From NCBI GenBank assembly GCA_021817985.1, contig JAKAFK010000016.1:1-54204 (forward strand): a stretch of DNA of 54,204 nt, read 5' to 3'. How positions within the stretch are numbered: position 1 is the first letter of the stretch; every line of letters begins with the position of its first letter. This document shows, in pieces, positions 42,493 to 52,218 of this stretch. The stretch comes from Pseudomonadota bacterium (GTDB lineage Bacteria; Pseudomonadota; Gammaproteobacteria; Burkholderiales; JAKAFK01). Below the pieces are notes generated by a model. That model was given only the letters and a program-made list of their open reading frames with translations, had not been told where the DNA came from and did not search any database. Both the position numbers and the translations under genes were made by a program.

Positions 42493-43824
42493 TCAGTCAA
42501 GCCCGTAGGCAAGCCTGAGCAGAGTCAGTGGGTGTTCCTTCTGCGCCCTGGGCCCGCCCATCCCTTGCATGATGTGCCGCCCCGCGATGGCGCAGTCCGA
42601 GCTGACGTAATCGGGATCCCCTGCACCCATTTGCTTGAACACGGGCTTGCCGATCTTCATGGATGCCTCGAAATATTCGCTTTTCACACCCCACGTGCCG
42701 TCATGTCCGGAGCACCGCTCGACCGTGTTGACCTGGGTGTTCGGAATCAGTTCGAGCATCTCGCGGGTCTTCTGCCCGATGTTCTGTACGCGCAGATGGC
42801 ACGGGATGTGGTAGGACACCCGCCCCAGCCCCCGCTTGAAATCGGTCTTGAGCAGACCGTCGGCGTGGCGGGCCATCAGATATTCGAAGGGGTCGAACAT
42901 GGCACCCGCAACCGCGCGAACGTCCTCGTCATCGGGAAACATGAGGGGCAGTTCCTGCTTGTACATCAGCGTGCACGAGGGCACCGCCGTGAGGATGGCA
43001 TAGCCCGCCCGCGCAAGCGGCGCAAGGTGAGGAATGTTCGTCTCCTTGAGGCGCCGGACGGACTCCAGGTCGCCCAGTTCGAGCTTCGGCATGCCGCAGC
43101 AGGCCTCTTTGTCGACCAGACGCGTCGCGATGCCGTTGTGATCGAGAATCTTAAGGAGATCGTGACCGATGCCGGGTTCGTTGTAATTGATGTAACAGGT
43201 CGCATACAAGGCGACCTTGCCGGGCGCATGTTGGCCGTCGCGCACCGGGTGAGTCTCGTTGGCCACCGCGCGCGAGCGAAACCGCGTGGGCGTGTATTCG
43301 GGCAACTCCCGGTCCTTGTGGATGCCCAGCGCCTTGTCCATGAGGCCGCGAACAGCCGGGGACTTGTTCGCCGCGTTGACGGCCTGCACGACGACGGGGA
43401 TGGACGCGAGTCGCCCGAGGGCGTCGGTACTCGAGAGGAGCTTGTCGCGAAACGTCACCTCTCCTTTGGAAAACTTGACGGCCTTGGCGCGCAGCATCAG
43501 GTGCGGGAAGTCCACGTCGAACGGATGAGGCGGCACGTACGGGCATTTGGTCATGAAGCACATGTCGCACAGATAGCACTGGTCGACGACCGCCCAGTAG
43601 GCGTTTGTGCTGATGCCATCCACCTCGCCCGTACTGCTCTCGTCAATGGCATCGAAGAGCGTCGGGAAGGCATTGCACAGATTAAAGCAGCGCCGGCAAC
43701 CATGGCAGATGTCGTAGACCCGCTCCAACTCCTTGAAGAGCGCCCCCTCCTCGTAGAACTCGGGGTTCCTCCAGTCGATCGGATGGCGTGTCGGCGCCTC
43801 AAGGCTGCCTTCTCGCATGCTCAT
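42493..43824 (-). CDS. Fe-S oxidoreductase with CCG domains (rubrerythrin-cluster type)
   Basis: The 443-residue protein has two [4Fe-4S] ferredoxin-like motifs in the N-terminal part (CHGCRRCFNLC and CYLCDMCFMTKCPYVPP) and two cysteine-rich CCG-like domains in the C-terminal part (around ATCYINYNEPG ... EACCGMPKLELG and PCHLRVQNIGQKT ... ERCSGHDGTWGVK). It resembles heterodisulfide-reductase D and GlpC-type electron carriers. It may feed electrons to the adjacent rubrerythrin. I chose ATG 43824 because GGAGAGG is upstream; a TTG five codons earlier is also in frame. Confidence 0.88.
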   Translation of the reverse strand: MSMREGSLEAPTRHPIDWRNPEFYEEGALFKELERVYDICHGCRRCFNLCNAFPTLFDAIDESSTGEVDGISTNAYWAVVDQCYLCDMCFMTKCPYVPPHPFDVDFPHLMLRAKAVKFSKGEVTFRDKLLSSTDALGRLASIPVVVQAVNAANKSPAVRGLMDKALGIHKDRELPEYTPTRFRSRAVANETHPVRDGQHAPGKVALYATCYINYNEPGIGHDLLKILDHNGIATRLVDKEACCGMPKLELGDLESVRRLKETNIPHLAPLARAGYAILTAVPSCTLMYKQELPLMFPDDEDVRAVAGAMFDPFEYLMARHADGLLKTDFKRGLGRVSYHIPCHLRVQNIGQKTREMLELIPNTQVNTVERCSGHDGTWGVKSEYFEASMKIGKPVFKQMGAGDPDYVSSDCAIAGRHIMQGMGGPRAQKEHPLTLLRLAYGLD

Positions 43825-43927
43825 GAGATCCCTCTCCAAAATGCTACTGTAACATCCGCTTCGGCGGCGCGCGCGCCTTCCGTCCCGTTCATCCAGGAGG
43901 AAGGCGCCGCCTCGGCGGGATCAGGCC

Positions 43928-44347
43928 TCAGTCTGCCAGCGCGTCGAGCGCACGCTGGAAGCGATTGGCGTGGGAACGCTCGGCCTTGGCCAAGGTTTCG
44001 AACCAATCGGCGATCTCCTCGAAGCCTTCCTCCCGCGCGGCTTTCGCCATCCCCGGATACATATCGGTATATTCGTGGGTTTCGCCGGCTATGGCCGCTG
44101 CCAGGTTGTTCCGGCTGCTGCCGATGGGCAGGCCCGTCGCGGGATCGCCCACGGCTTCGAGATATTCGAGATGTCCGTGGGCATGACCCGTTTCACCCTC
44201 GGCGGTGGAACGGAACACCGCCGCCACGTCATTCTGCCCTTCCACATCGGCCTTGGCCGCGAAATACAAATAACGGCGGTTGGCCTGAGACTCGCCCGCG
44301 AATGCGGCCTTGAGATTTTGCTCCGTCTTCGATCCTTTGAGCTGCAT
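43928..44347 (-). CDS. Rubrerythrin (di-iron peroxidase without rubredoxin domain)
   Basis: The 139-residue protein is a four-helix di-iron protein: [20 protein letters not shown] (with the first E ligand), then [35 protein letters not shown] and [18 protein letters not shown], which hold the E and E-x2-H ligands. Unlike classical rubrerythrin it lacks the C-terminal rubredoxin domain, so electrons must come from elsewhere, perhaps the Fe-S protein encoded downstream. It reduces hydrogen peroxide. A PerR/Fur-like operator lies about 110 bases upstream. Confidence 0.93.
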   Translation of the reverse strand: MQLKGSKTEQNLKAAFAGESQANRRYLYFAAKADVEGQNDVAAVFRSTAEGETGHAHGHLEYLEAVGDPATGLPIGSSRNNLAAAIAGETHEYTDMYPGMAKAAREEGFEEIADWFETLAKAERSHANRFQRALDALAD

Positions 44348-44452
44348 GGATGCCTCCTGACTTGTGGAAATGATTTGACGCCACAAAGTTCCAATACCAC
44401 CCCTAGCCCCAGGCCCTGCGGGCCTGGCCAACCAGTATACGTTTTCGAAGTA

Positions 44453-44467
44453 TTAGACTTACTCTAA
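44453..44467. promoter_or_regulatory. PerR/Fur-like 7-1-7 operator upstream of rubrerythrin
   Basis: TTAGACT-T-ACTCTAA is a 7-1-7 inverted repeat with one mismatch, the geometry of PerR and other Fur-family boxes (PerR consensus TTATAAT-n-ATTATAA). It lies upstream of the rubrerythrin cluster, a typical PerR target. No fur/perR gene is in the window. Confidence 0.55.
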
Positions 44468-44820
44468 GTGGTGAACGCAGTATAATCTAGCCCTCTTTCG
44501 CTGTCAACCCGGTGAGAAAGGGATGTCGGCATTGGTTCCCCATGGCGACGGAAGACACTCTGCAAAATAGCAGATTTCAAGATGCGGTTATGAGTTGGCT
44601 GGGGGGAAGAAGCTTTCGGTGAAGGGACTTTGGGACCGCTCGAATGACTGTCGCCCCGTGGCGCCCATCCGTCCAGCCTGCCCCCCGCAACACGGGCACG
44701 CTCGCCTGCGTGCGCCCCGGGATCGGGGCAGGTTCCGTGATTCCGCCAAGGGTTGCGATGGCGTGGAAATCTGGAGGCAGGAAAGCGGCTCGCCCGCCGG
44801 CAGGCCGCGTGTGCGCGGGA

Positions 44821-45435
44821 TTAGCGCTTGGCCGCCACCCGATCGCCCAGCAGCTCTTTGATTTCTGAGAACGTCTTTATGACATCGGCGGTCTGGATCT
44901 CTGCGGCAAGCTGACGGGCGATCTGCGAGGCGGAGAAGATGCCGCGCACAACCTGCTCGCCCTCGCCGTTGCGCTCGACAACGAGCGCATGCTGCCGCCG
45001 CACACGCTGGAGCGTCGCCACCACCTGCCCCACCTTGGCATTGACGACATCGTCCATGCACAACGTGTCAAGCATCTGCTGGGGCGTCATGATGTCGCGA
45101 ACCAGGATGTCCTGCCGCGTGCCGCCATGCTGATGAATATGGCGCATCGGCTTTTCGCCCTCCAGGTCCGTGGAGGTAATCAGCCCGATCACCCGCTCTT
45201 GTTCGTCCAACACCAGCAACAACCGGACGCCCCGCTGCTTCATGCGCCGCGCTGCGCCTTCCAGGCTCGAATCGGGCTCGATGGTGACCGGCATCATCCT
45301 GCGCAGATCAGTCATCACGACCAGCGCAGGATCATTCAGGGTGACCAGATCCCTGAACGCGTGATCGGGATGCTGAACCCGGACATCTCTTTCGAGGGGT
45401 CGGGCAGGCAGCGCGGAATAATGCGGCACGGGCAT
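44821..45435 (-). CDS. Two-CBS-domain protein
   Basis: The 204-residue protein consists mainly of two CBS motifs: PVTIEPDSSLEGAARRMKQR then LLLVLDEQERVIGLITSTDL, and a second with DIMTPQQMLDTLCMDDVVNA then HALVVERNGEGEQVVRGIFS. CBS pairs bind adenine nucleotides and regulate partners. No other domain is attached, so it may act on a separate protein. ATG 45435 has AGAGGAG upstream. Its partner cannot be told from the neighbours. Confidence 0.88.
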   Translation of the reverse strand: MPVPHYSALPARPLERDVRVQHPDHAFRDLVTLNDPALVVMTDLRRMMPVTIEPDSSLEGAARRMKQRGVRLLLVLDEQERVIGLITSTDLEGEKPMRHIHQHGGTRQDILVRDIMTPQQMLDTLCMDDVVNAKVGQVVATLQRVRRQHALVVERNGEGEQVVRGIFSASQIARQLAAEIQTADVIKTFSEIKELLGDRVAAKR

Positions 45436-45668
45436 ATGGGCTCCTCTGTCGTCGGGGCAATAATTCATGTTACACCGACGGGACAGGCAGAGAAATCAAA
45501 AATACTGATGTCAAGAAGAATCGCGTCAATGTTTAAAAATAAGCATTCACGCAAATAGCCCCGGGCCGCAGCGCAGCGCGAGGGCGGCCCCCATGGGCCG
45601 GTGGCCGGGACCGGACCGGAACGCCCGGCACCGCAACCGCCTTCTTTCCCATTACGCTGTCACAGGTA

Positions 45669-45699
45669 TTGGCAAGCCGCGAACCCTCCGGTATATAAT
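45669..45699 (+). promoter_or_regulatory. Probable promoter of the DUF3149 gene
   Basis: TTGGCA (45669-45674) is followed by TATATAAT; read as TATATA (45692-45697) the spacing is 17 bases, and as TATAAT (45694-45699) it is 19. Transcription would begin about 50 bases upstream of the start codon. Confidence 0.6.
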
Positions 45700-45753
45700 A
45701 GACGACACTATCTTCATATCTGCTTATCTATTGCCAGAGGGGGAGAAATAATT

Positions 45754-45870
45754 ATGTTAAAAATCCTGTTTGGTTCACCGATCGGCATTCTATCCCTGGC
45801 CACGGTACTGGGCTCGGTACTCGTCGTCGGATTCTGGGTCATATATTGGGCCCGTCACCAAGGCAAGTGA
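45754..45870 (+). CDS. DUF3149-like 38-residue membrane peptide
   Basis: The 38-residue product (LFGSPIGILSLATVLGSVLV is its core) has a short N-terminal part, one membrane helix and a basic C-terminus (YWARHQGK). This matches the DUF3149 family: a short K-x-L-F-G-(T/S) start before a helix and a charged end. A strong GAGGGGGAG ribosome site and a promoter support that it is a real gene. The function of the family is unknown. Confidence 0.75.
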   Translation: MLKILFGSPIGILSLATVLGSVLVVGFWVIYWARHQGK

Positions 45871-46087
45871 CCCAGGACATCGCGAAAGGATATCCGGCCC
45901 GCACGCCCGGAAAGTAAATCGCACGGTTTCCCTTCCGGGTCGTTCGAAGGCTCCGCCCGCTAGCGGGGTGATGCAAAACGCTTCAAATTTCGTTTTTGGC
46001 TCTGATTTACGACCTAATGGATGACAAACGCACCGCGTGCAACAAGCGGGCGGACCCGGCTGACTTGGCGCGTTTTTCATCGGCCTG

Positions 46088-46564
46088 CTAGACCGGCTTC
46101 AAATATTTCACCAGCTCGTTCAGCGCCCTGCGATAAACGTCGCGCTTGAATTCGATGACCGAGTCAAGCGAAACCCAGTAATCGTTCCACCGCCAAGCGT
46201 CGAATTCCGGGTGATCGGTTGCCCGCAGACAAACGTCGCAATCCCGCCCGACCAGCCGCAGCAAGAACCAGATCTGCTTCTGACCCTTGTAGCTGCCCCG
46301 CCATTCCCGTTTGATCCAATGGGTCGGCACGTCGTAGTGCAACCACCCCTGGGTGCGCCCCAGAATCCTGACATGCGCCGGCGCAAGCCCGACCTCTTCC
46401 TGCAGTTCCCGGTACATCGCCTGCTCGGGGGATTCGCCGAGCTTGATGCCGCCTTGCGGAAACTGCCAGGAATGCTCTTTGACGCGCTTGCCCCAAAACA
46501 CTTCGTTCTTCACATTGCAGATGATAATTCCGACATTGGGCCGATAGCCGTCCCGATCAATCAT
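46088..46564 (-). CDS. rppH: RNA pyrophosphohydrolase (Nudix)
   Basis: The 158-residue protein starts [17 protein letters not shown] and has the Nudix box GGIKLGES ... RELQEEVGL (about residues 38-60). The length and the landmarks WQFPQGG and [16 protein letters not shown] identify it as RppH. It removes pyrophosphate from mRNA 5' ends and starts decay. I chose ATG 46564, where homology begins. The usual neighbour ptsP is not present. Confidence 0.94.
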   Translation of the reverse strand: MIDRDGYRPNVGIIICNVKNEVFWGKRVKEHSWQFPQGGIKLGESPEQAMYRELQEEVGLAPAHVRILGRTQGWLHYDVPTHWIKREWRGSYKGQKQIWFLLRLVGRDCDVCLRATDHPEFDAWRWNDYWVSLDSVIEFKRDVYRRALNELVKYLKPV

Positions 46565-46866
46565 TTTCGTCACCGATACGGAAAACCGCGAAATATTCGG
46601 AATTTTTTCATAAAAATCCTTCCAAGGAAACACGCGCCGTCGGACGCACCGTCTTCGGCGTCCGGCGCGCATCCCGCTCTGCCGCAGCGCGCGGGCGCCG
46701 TCCGGGCGGGACCTTGAAAAAACATCGATTCCCGGCCGCCGGCGCGCCCGCGCCGAAACCGGCAACGGCAGGCCACCTGCCGCCTCGAGGCGAGCGCCCC
46801 CATACCCTCAAATGGGGGTCACGCCCAAAGCGATCAACCCGCCGCCCCACTCGCGCGGGTCCGGGC

Positions 46867-47667
46867 TCAAAAAGCCAAGCATCCGCCCGAGACCGCGTTG
46901 CGCCCTTGCAGCGCGGCGGCAAAGCGGCCAAACTCCAGTCCGTAGGCCGCTTCCAAAGCCTGCGCGCGCCGTTGGAGCTCGCGCCAGGCGGGACAGCCCA
47001 GCCCATCCCGGAAGGCGAGCACAATGACATTCCCGCGCCGCTCGGCGGGCAACTGCAGGATACGCCCCTCGAAGCTCGCCCCAATGCGCCGCACGAATTG
47101 CCCAAAGCGCCTATCGCTCCCCCACAGGTTCACCACCAAGACCCCGCCCGCGGTCAGCGCGCGCAGACAGTCGTCATAGAATGCCTCCGTGCACAGCGAG
47201 GCCGCCGGCTCTGCACCGTCGAATCCGTCGACCATGATGACATCGGCGCAGCACGGATGCGCCGCGACGAAATCCGCGCCGTCCCCGATTGCCACCTGCA
47301 AGCGCTCGTCATCGCCCGGCAACGCGAAGTAGGCGCGCGCCGCCGCCACCACCTGCGGATTGATTTCCACCGCCGTCACCCGCGTCGTCGCCAAACGGTG
47401 GTGGATGAATTTGGCGAGCGAGCCGCCCCCCAGCCCGACCACCAGCACATGGGCGGGCGCCGGCGCAAAAAGCAGAAAGCCCATCATGCTGCGGGTGTAG
47501 GACAACTCGAGCTCGTGCGGCGCCGAAATGCGCATCGAGCTCTGAATCGTGTCGGAGCCGCCCAGATGAAGCGAGCGTATCCCATCATGCTCGCTGATGT
47601 CGACCGCTTCCGCGGCATCGCCTTTGTGCGCGCCCCAGCGCCAGAACGGTTTCATCTCATTTTTCAT
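46867..47667 (-). CDS. Spermidine-synthase-like methyltransferase-fold protein
   Basis: The 266-residue protein has the Rossmann-type fold of spermidine synthases: VLVVGLGGGSLAKFIHHRL, VTAVEINPQVVAAARAYF, IGDGADFVAA and VIMVDGFDGAEPA. The first acidic residue of the usual active-site pair D-G-x-x-x-x-(T/S)-x-x-D-E is replaced by LHLGGSDTIQSSMR near residue 40, so it may not make spermidine. Related proteins of this size are annotated as fused or orphan spermidine synthases. It stands alone between rppH and proS. Confidence 0.8.
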   Translation of the reverse strand: MKNEMKPFWRWGAHKGDAAEAVDISEHDGIRSLHLGGSDTIQSSMRISAPHELELSYTRSMMGFLLFAPAPAHVLVVGLGGGSLAKFIHHRLATTRVTAVEINPQVVAAARAYFALPGDDERLQVAIGDGADFVAAHPCCADVIMVDGFDGAEPAASLCTEAFYDDCLRALTAGGVLVVNLWGSDRRFGQFVRRIGASFEGRILQLPAERRGNVIVLAFRDGLGCPAWRELQRRAQALEAAYGLEFGRFAAALQGRNAVSGGCLAF

Positions 47668-47890
47668 CCACTGAATTCAGGCACCTGCGCCGGGTTGCCA
47701 CTTGCCGTGCCGGCGGCAGCAGGCAAGCCGCCCAGGCACGGGCCAGGGGCATGGGCGCCTATGCGCATCGCGCACCATCGGCTATTATATCGCTGCCTTG
47801 CCCAGGCTTGCGCTCGATGGACGGGCGCGCCGCCCGCCGGAGAACAAACAGGCGGCGGGCTCCGCCCCCCCTTAAATACGGTGATGACCC

Positions 47891-49600
47891 ATGCGTGTGT
47901 CGCAATTTTTCTTGTCTACTCTGAAAGAAGCCCCGGCGGAAGCCGAGCTCGTCAGCCACAAGCTCATGCTGCGTGCCGGCCTCATCCGCAAGCTGGGCAG
48001 CGGCCTCTATACCTGGATGCCCATGGGCCTTCGCGTCTTGCGCAAGGTGGAAGCGATCGTGCGCGAGGAGATGAACAAGAGCGGGGCCATCGAACTGCTG
48101 ATGCCGGCCGTGCAGCCGGCCGAACTCTGGCAGGAAACGGGGCGCTGGGAGGTCTTCGGGCCGCAGATGCTCAAAATCACGGATCGCCACGAGCGGGATT
48201 TTTGTTTCGGGCCGACGCACGAAGAAGTCATCACGGACATCGTGCGGCGCGAAATCAGAAGCTACCGGCAACTGCCCGCCAATTTCTATCAGATCCAGAC
48301 CAAGTTTCGCGACGAGATCCGACCCCGTTTCGGCGTGATGCGCGCCCGCGAATTCGTGATGAAGGATGCGTACTCCTTCCATGTCGACAAAGCCGACCTC
48401 GAACAGACCTACCGCGTCATGTATGACGCCTATGCCCGCATCTTCACGCGTCTGGGCCTCAAATTCCGGGCCGTCGCGGCCGATACCGGCGCCATTGGCG
48501 GAAGCGCGTCGCACGAATTCCACGTATTGGCTGACTCCGGGGAAGATGCCATCGCCTTCTGCCCCGCCTCCGATTACGCCGCCAACATCGAACTGGCGGA
48601 GGCCGTGAGGCCTGGCGCCGAGCGCCCCGCCCCCGCCTCGCCCCTGGCCAGGCTCGCCACGCCGGGGCGCCACAGCATCGAAGAGGTGGGCGCATTTCTT
48701 AAAGTTCCCGCGGACAGGATCGTTAAAACTCTCATCGTCGAGGGCGAGGCGGGCTTGGCCGCAATCCTCTTGCGCGGCGACCACACGCTGAACGAAGTCA
48801 AGGTCGGGAAGCTGCCCCAGATCGGGCCCCTGCGCGGCTTCGCCTCCGAACAGCGCATCCGGGAGGTCGCCGGCGCGGGAGCAGGTTCGCTCGGCCCCAT
48901 CGGCCTCGACCTTCCGGTCATTGCCGACCGGAGCGTTGCGGTCATGGCCGATTTCGTCTGCGGCGCCAACGAAGACGGCTTCCACTTTGTCGGCGCCAAT
49001 TTCGGCCGGGACCTCCCGGAACCTCAGGTGGCCGATGTGCGCAATGTCGTCGCCGGCGACCCGAGTCCGGATGGACGCGGGTCCCTTGAGATCTGCCGCG
49101 GCATCGAGGTGGGCCACGTGTTTCAACTGGGCGCCAAATACACGGCGGCCATGAATGCCGCATTCCTGGACGAGAACGGTCAGGCACGCATCATGGAAAT
49201 GGGTTGCTACGGCATCGGCGTCTCGCGCATCGTGGGCGCCGCCATCGAGCAGGGCCACGACGAACGCGGCATCATTTTTCCGGCCGCGATCGCGCCCTTC
49301 CAGCTTGCCCTGGTGCCCATCGGCATGAAGAAGAGCGAGGCGGTGCGCGAGGCCGTGGAAACGCTGTATGCGCAATTCCAGAGGGGCGGCGTCGACGTCC
49401 TCCTCGATGATCGGGACGAGCGCGCGGGCGTGATGTTCGCCGACATGGAACTGCTGGGGATCCCTCACCGGATCGTGGTAGGCGAGCGCGGCCTCAAAGA
49501 GGGCGCCATCGAATACCAGGGGCGCACCGACACGGCATCGCAGCGCGTGCCGCTCGAGGGTGCCGTTGAGCAGCTTCTCCCACGCCTATGCGCAGCCTGA
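47891..49600 (+). CDS. proS: Prolyl-tRNA synthetase (bacterial type with editing domain)
   Basis: The 569-residue protein has the class II core motifs (motif 1 region [16 protein letters not shown], motif 2 [23 protein letters not shown] in parts, motif 3 [17 protein letters not shown]) and an inserted editing domain at about residues 225-385, as in the bacterial long form. It loads proline on tRNA-Pro; the tRNA-Pro(CGG) gene is 10 kb away. ATG 47891 fits the known start ([15 protein letters not shown]). The end overlaps the lytic-transglycosylase start by 13 bases. Confidence 0.97.
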   Translation: MRVSQFFLSTLKEAPAEAELVSHKLMLRAGLIRKLGSGLYTWMPMGLRVLRKVEAIVREEMNKSGAIELLMPAVQPAELWQETGRWEVFGPQMLKITDRHERDFCFGPTHEEVITDIVRREIRSYRQLPANFYQIQTKFRDEIRPRFGVMRAREFVMKDAYSFHVDKADLEQTYRVMYDAYARIFTRLGLKFRAVAADTGAIGGSASHEFHVLADSGEDAIAFCPASDYAANIELAEAVRPGAERPAPASPLARLATPGRHSIEEVGAFLKVPADRIVKTLIVEGEAGLAAILLRGDHTLNEVKVGKLPQIGPLRGFASEQRIREVAGAGAGSLGPIGLDLPVIADRSVAVMADFVCGANEDGFHFVGANFGRDLPEPQVADVRNVVAGDPSPDGRGSLEICRGIEVGHVFQLGAKYTAAMNAAFLDENGQARIMEMGCYGIGVSRIVGAAIEQGHDERGIIFPAAIAPFQLALVPIGMKKSEAVREAVETLYAQFQRGGVDVLLDDRDERAGVMFADMELLGIPHRIVVGERGLKEGAIEYQGRTDTASQRVPLEGAVEQLLPRLCAA

Positions 49601-50256
49601 CCGGCATCCTGATCTTCCTCCTCGGTACCGCGCCGGCATGGGCCGGCGCGCAGCGGGAGGAACCCTTGAGCGCCAACGTGCGCCTCGCACTGCACACCGC
49701 CGTCGACGATACGGCCGCGATGAACATCGCGTTTGCCAATCCCGCCCAGGCGCATGCCTGGCTCGCGGAGATGTCGCGCCGCCTCAGGCACAAGATGCCG
49801 AACCGCTACATGCGTCGCCTGTTTCTCAAGACCGTCCAATACGAATCAATCCGCGCGGGGCTCGACCCGCAGCTCGTGCTTGGCCTGATTCAGGTGGAAA
49901 GCGGATTCAACAAATATGCGGTGTCGAGCGCCGGCGCCATGGGCTACATGCAGGTCATGCCGTTCTGGATCAAGCAGGTCGGCAAGCCGGACGACGATCT
50001 TTTCGCGATGCGCACGAACCTGGTCTACGGCTGCACCATCCTGCGCTACTACCTCGATCTGGAGAAAGGCAACCTCTTTCGTGCCCTGGGGCTCTACAAC
50101 GGAAGCCTGGGCCAAGCCTGGTACCCCGAGCGCGTTCTCGCGGCCTGGCGCCACGATTGGCCCTACCATGCGCCAGGCATCGTGCACGACGACTTGGCCG
50201 TCGCGCAACTCGGCACGCCCGAACGCCGTACCCTCAATGCCCCTTGGCCGCGATGA
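49588..50256 (+). CDS. Lytic transglycosylase (Slt-type)
   Basis: The 222-residue precursor has a signal peptide ([20 protein letters not shown]) and a lysozyme-like Slt domain: [20 protein letters not shown] with the catalytic [11 protein letters not shown], and [20 protein letters not shown]. It cuts peptidoglycan glycan strands in the periplasm. It begins inside proS (13-base overlap) and so is probably translated by coupling. Its end overlaps the convergent TlpA-like gene by 23 bases. Confidence 0.92.
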   Translation: MRSLTGILIFLLGTAPAWAGAQREEPLSANVRLALHTAVDDTAAMNIAFANPAQAHAWLAEMSRRLRHKMPNRYMRRLFLKTVQYESIRAGLDPQLVLGLIQVESGFNKYAVSSAGAMGYMQVMPFWIKQVGKPDDDLFAMRTNLVYGCTILRYYLDLEKGNLFRALGLYNGSLGQAWYPERVLAAWRHDWPYHAPGIVHDDLAVAQLGTPERRTLNAPWPR

Positions 50257-50698
50257 AGCCTTCAATGTCCTGGCGCGTCAGAGGGCCGATGTGAAAGCCC
50301 ACTTCCTTGCCTTGGGGATTGAACAGATAGCTCGTCGGGAGCTCGTCGGCCCCCCCGAATTGGGCGGCAATGCCGTCGTCTCCGAGCACGATGGGGTAGG
50401 TCATGTGCATGCTTCGGACGAACTGCGTGACGGAGGCCGGGTCGTGGTTATAAGCCATGGCGACACCGACGACGACGAGATCCTTGCGCGCATGGGCTTG
50501 ATACAGGGCCTCGAGGTCAGGGATTTCCTCCCGGCAGGGCGGGCACCAAGTGGCCCAGAAATTGACGAGAACCCATTTGCCCTTATAGTCGGAAAGGTGG
50601 ATCGTCCTGCCCTGCGTATCCTGCAGCGTCCACCCGGCCGCCTGGGCGCTTGCGACAACCATCATCAAACACAGCATGAGCCATACACGTTTCAGCAA
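50234..50698 (-). CDS. TlpA/ResA-like periplasmic thioredoxin
   Basis: The 154-residue protein has a signal sequence (VWLMLCLMMVVASAQAAG) and a TlpA-type thioredoxin fold with the motif WATWCPPCREEIPDLEAL (active site C-P-P-C). The cis-proline segment is DELPTSYLFNPQG. It should reduce or oxidise cysteines in the periplasm, perhaps for cytochrome c maturation. The TTG start at 50698 has GGAG seven bases upstream. It is divergent from fumC, with about 100 bases between them. Confidence 0.92.
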   Translation of the reverse strand: MLKRVWLMLCLMMVVASAQAAGWTLQDTQGRTIHLSDYKGKWVLVNFWATWCPPCREEIPDLEALYQAHARKDLVVVGVAMAYNHDPASVTQFVRSMHMTYPIVLGDDGIAAQFGGADELPTSYLFNPQGKEVGFHIGPLTRQDIEGFIAAKGH

Positions 50699-50799
50699 TT
50701 GGAATCTCCATTTAGAATACGGCGCGAGCGCCCCGCCAGGGCGGCGTGACCCCTCGCAATGATGCCTTTTGACCTCCCGACCATAGCCGAACGCATCCC

Positions 50800-52191
50800 A
50801 TGACTGACTACCGCATTGAGAAAGACTCGCTGGGCGAGTTCAAAGTTCCCGCGAACGCCTGGTACGGCATACAGACTGCCCGTGCCGTCGAGAATTTTCC
50901 CATTTCCGGGCGAAGGGCAGACTTGGATTTTATCCGATCCCACGTCCGGATCAAACTTGCGGCCGCCGTCGCCAACTGCCAGCCGGGATGGCTCGACGAG
51001 GTGCGCCGCGACGCCATCGTGCGCGCCTGCCAACGCATCCTCGCCGGCGAGTTCCTCGACGAATTCGTCGTCGACCGCTTCCAGGCAGGCGCCGGCACGA
51101 GCCACAACATGAACAGCAACGAGGTCATCGCCAACATCGCCAACGTCGAACTCGGCGGCGAACGCGGCCAGTATGCCCCCATCCACCCCAATGACCACGT
51201 CAACATGGGGCAAAGCACCAACGATACGATTCCCACCGCCATCCGGCTCGCCCTGCTGGACAAGCTGCCCCGCCTGACCGATGCAGTCAGCGCCATGGCC
51301 CGCGTGTGCGACGACATCGCGCAGCGGGAAGTCGATACCGTGAAAAGCGCGCGCACCCATCTGCAAGACGCCGTGCCGACCACCATCGGACACGAATTTG
51401 CCGCCTATGCCTTTACCTTGCGCCGGTGCGGCGACAATCTCGCCCGTGCCCGCTCCCGGCTTTGCGACATCGGCCTGGGCGGCTCAGCCGCCGGTACCGG
51501 CCTCAATACCTCGCCCGATTATGCAGTGCGCGTGGCGCAAGAGCTCGCAAGGCTCACGGGCGAGCCCATCGTGGCCTCGAACCCGGTCGCGCAGATGCAA
51601 TCCATGCTCGACCTTGCGGACCTCTCCGGAGCCATTCGCGCCCTTGCGCTGGAGCTGACCCGCATGGCCAACGACCTGCGGCTGCTCGCCTCCGGGCCGC
51701 GCACGGGGCTCGGCGAAATCACCTTGCCGCCCGTGCAGCCCGGCTCCAGCATCATGCCGGGCAAGGTCAATCCCGTGATGTTCGAGATGCTGAACCAGGT
51801 GTGCTACCAGGTTCTCGGACAGGACGCTGCAGTGGCCTATATGGTGCAGGCCGGTCAGCTGGAGCTCAATGTCATGATGCCCGCGCTCGGTTCCGCCCTA
51901 TTTGACGCGATGGATTGGCTCACCCATGCCGTCGTGGCCGCCACCGACAAGAACCTGCGGGGGCTCGTGGTGAACCGCGAGCGCTGCGGCGCCTTTATTC
52001 ACAACAGCGTCGGTCTCGCCACGCTGCTCAATCCCGCCATCGGCTACATGCGTGCGGCTGAAATCGCAAAAGAGTCGGAGGCCAGCGGAAAGCCTGTGCG
52101 CGAAGTGGTGGCCGCGCACGGGATCATGGCGGCCAGCGCCTTCGACGCACTCGTGCTGGCGGCGGCGCGCGGCGCGCCGGGGCGGGATTGA
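50800..52191 (+). CDS. fumC: Class II fumarate hydratase
   Basis: The 463-residue protein has the fumarase/aspartase signature GSSIMPGKVNPVMFEMLNQ, the active-site region HMGQSTNDT-like segment (VNMGQSTNDTIPTAIRL), the histidine segment in SARTHLQDAVPTTIGHEF and GLGGSAAGTGLNTSPDY. The MAN-type N-terminus and overall length fit FumC. It hydrates fumarate to malate in the TCA cycle and, unlike FumA, has no iron-sulfur cluster. Its stop codon lies inside the -35 of the next promoter. Confidence 0.94.
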   Translation: MTDYRIEKDSLGEFKVPANAWYGIQTARAVENFPISGRRADLDFIRSHVRIKLAAAVANCQPGWLDEVRRDAIVRACQRILAGEFLDEFVVDRFQAGAGTSHNMNSNEVIANIANVELGGERGQYAPIHPNDHVNMGQSTNDTIPTAIRLALLDKLPRLTDAVSAMARVCDDIAQREVDTVKSARTHLQDAVPTTIGHEFAAYAFTLRRCGDNLARARSRLCDIGLGGSAAGTGLNTSPDYAVRVAQELARLTGEPIVASNPVAQMQSMLDLADLSGAIRALALELTRMANDLRLLASGPRTGLGEITLPPVQPGSSIMPGKVNPVMFEMLNQVCYQVLGQDAAVAYMVQAGQLELNVMMPALGSALFDAMDWLTHAVVAATDKNLRGLVVNRERCGAFIHNSVGLATLLNPAIGYMRAAEIAKESEASGKPVREVVAAHGIMAASAFDALVLAAARGAPGRD

Positions 52192-52216
52192 TGGCCCGCG
52201 CGTGCGCGGCTATAAT
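52188..52216 (+). promoter_or_regulatory. Sigma-70 promoter overlapping the fumC stop
   Basis: TTGATG (52188-52193) and a perfect TATAAT (52211-52216) are separated by 17 bases. The -35 overlaps the fumC stop codon (TGA 52189-52191). The predicted start is near 52223, giving the next gene a leader of about 100 bases. Confidence 0.8.
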
Positions 52217-52218
52217 CG

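Noticed and set aside
42082-44313. Plus-strand open frame of about 740 codons
   Set aside because: It lies opposite DUF3501, the Fe-S oxidoreductase and rubrerythrin, which are convincing. No family pattern is seen in it.
47759-49468. Minus-strand frame of about 570 codons
   Set aside because: It is the antisense shadow of proS; proS has all class II synthetase motifs.
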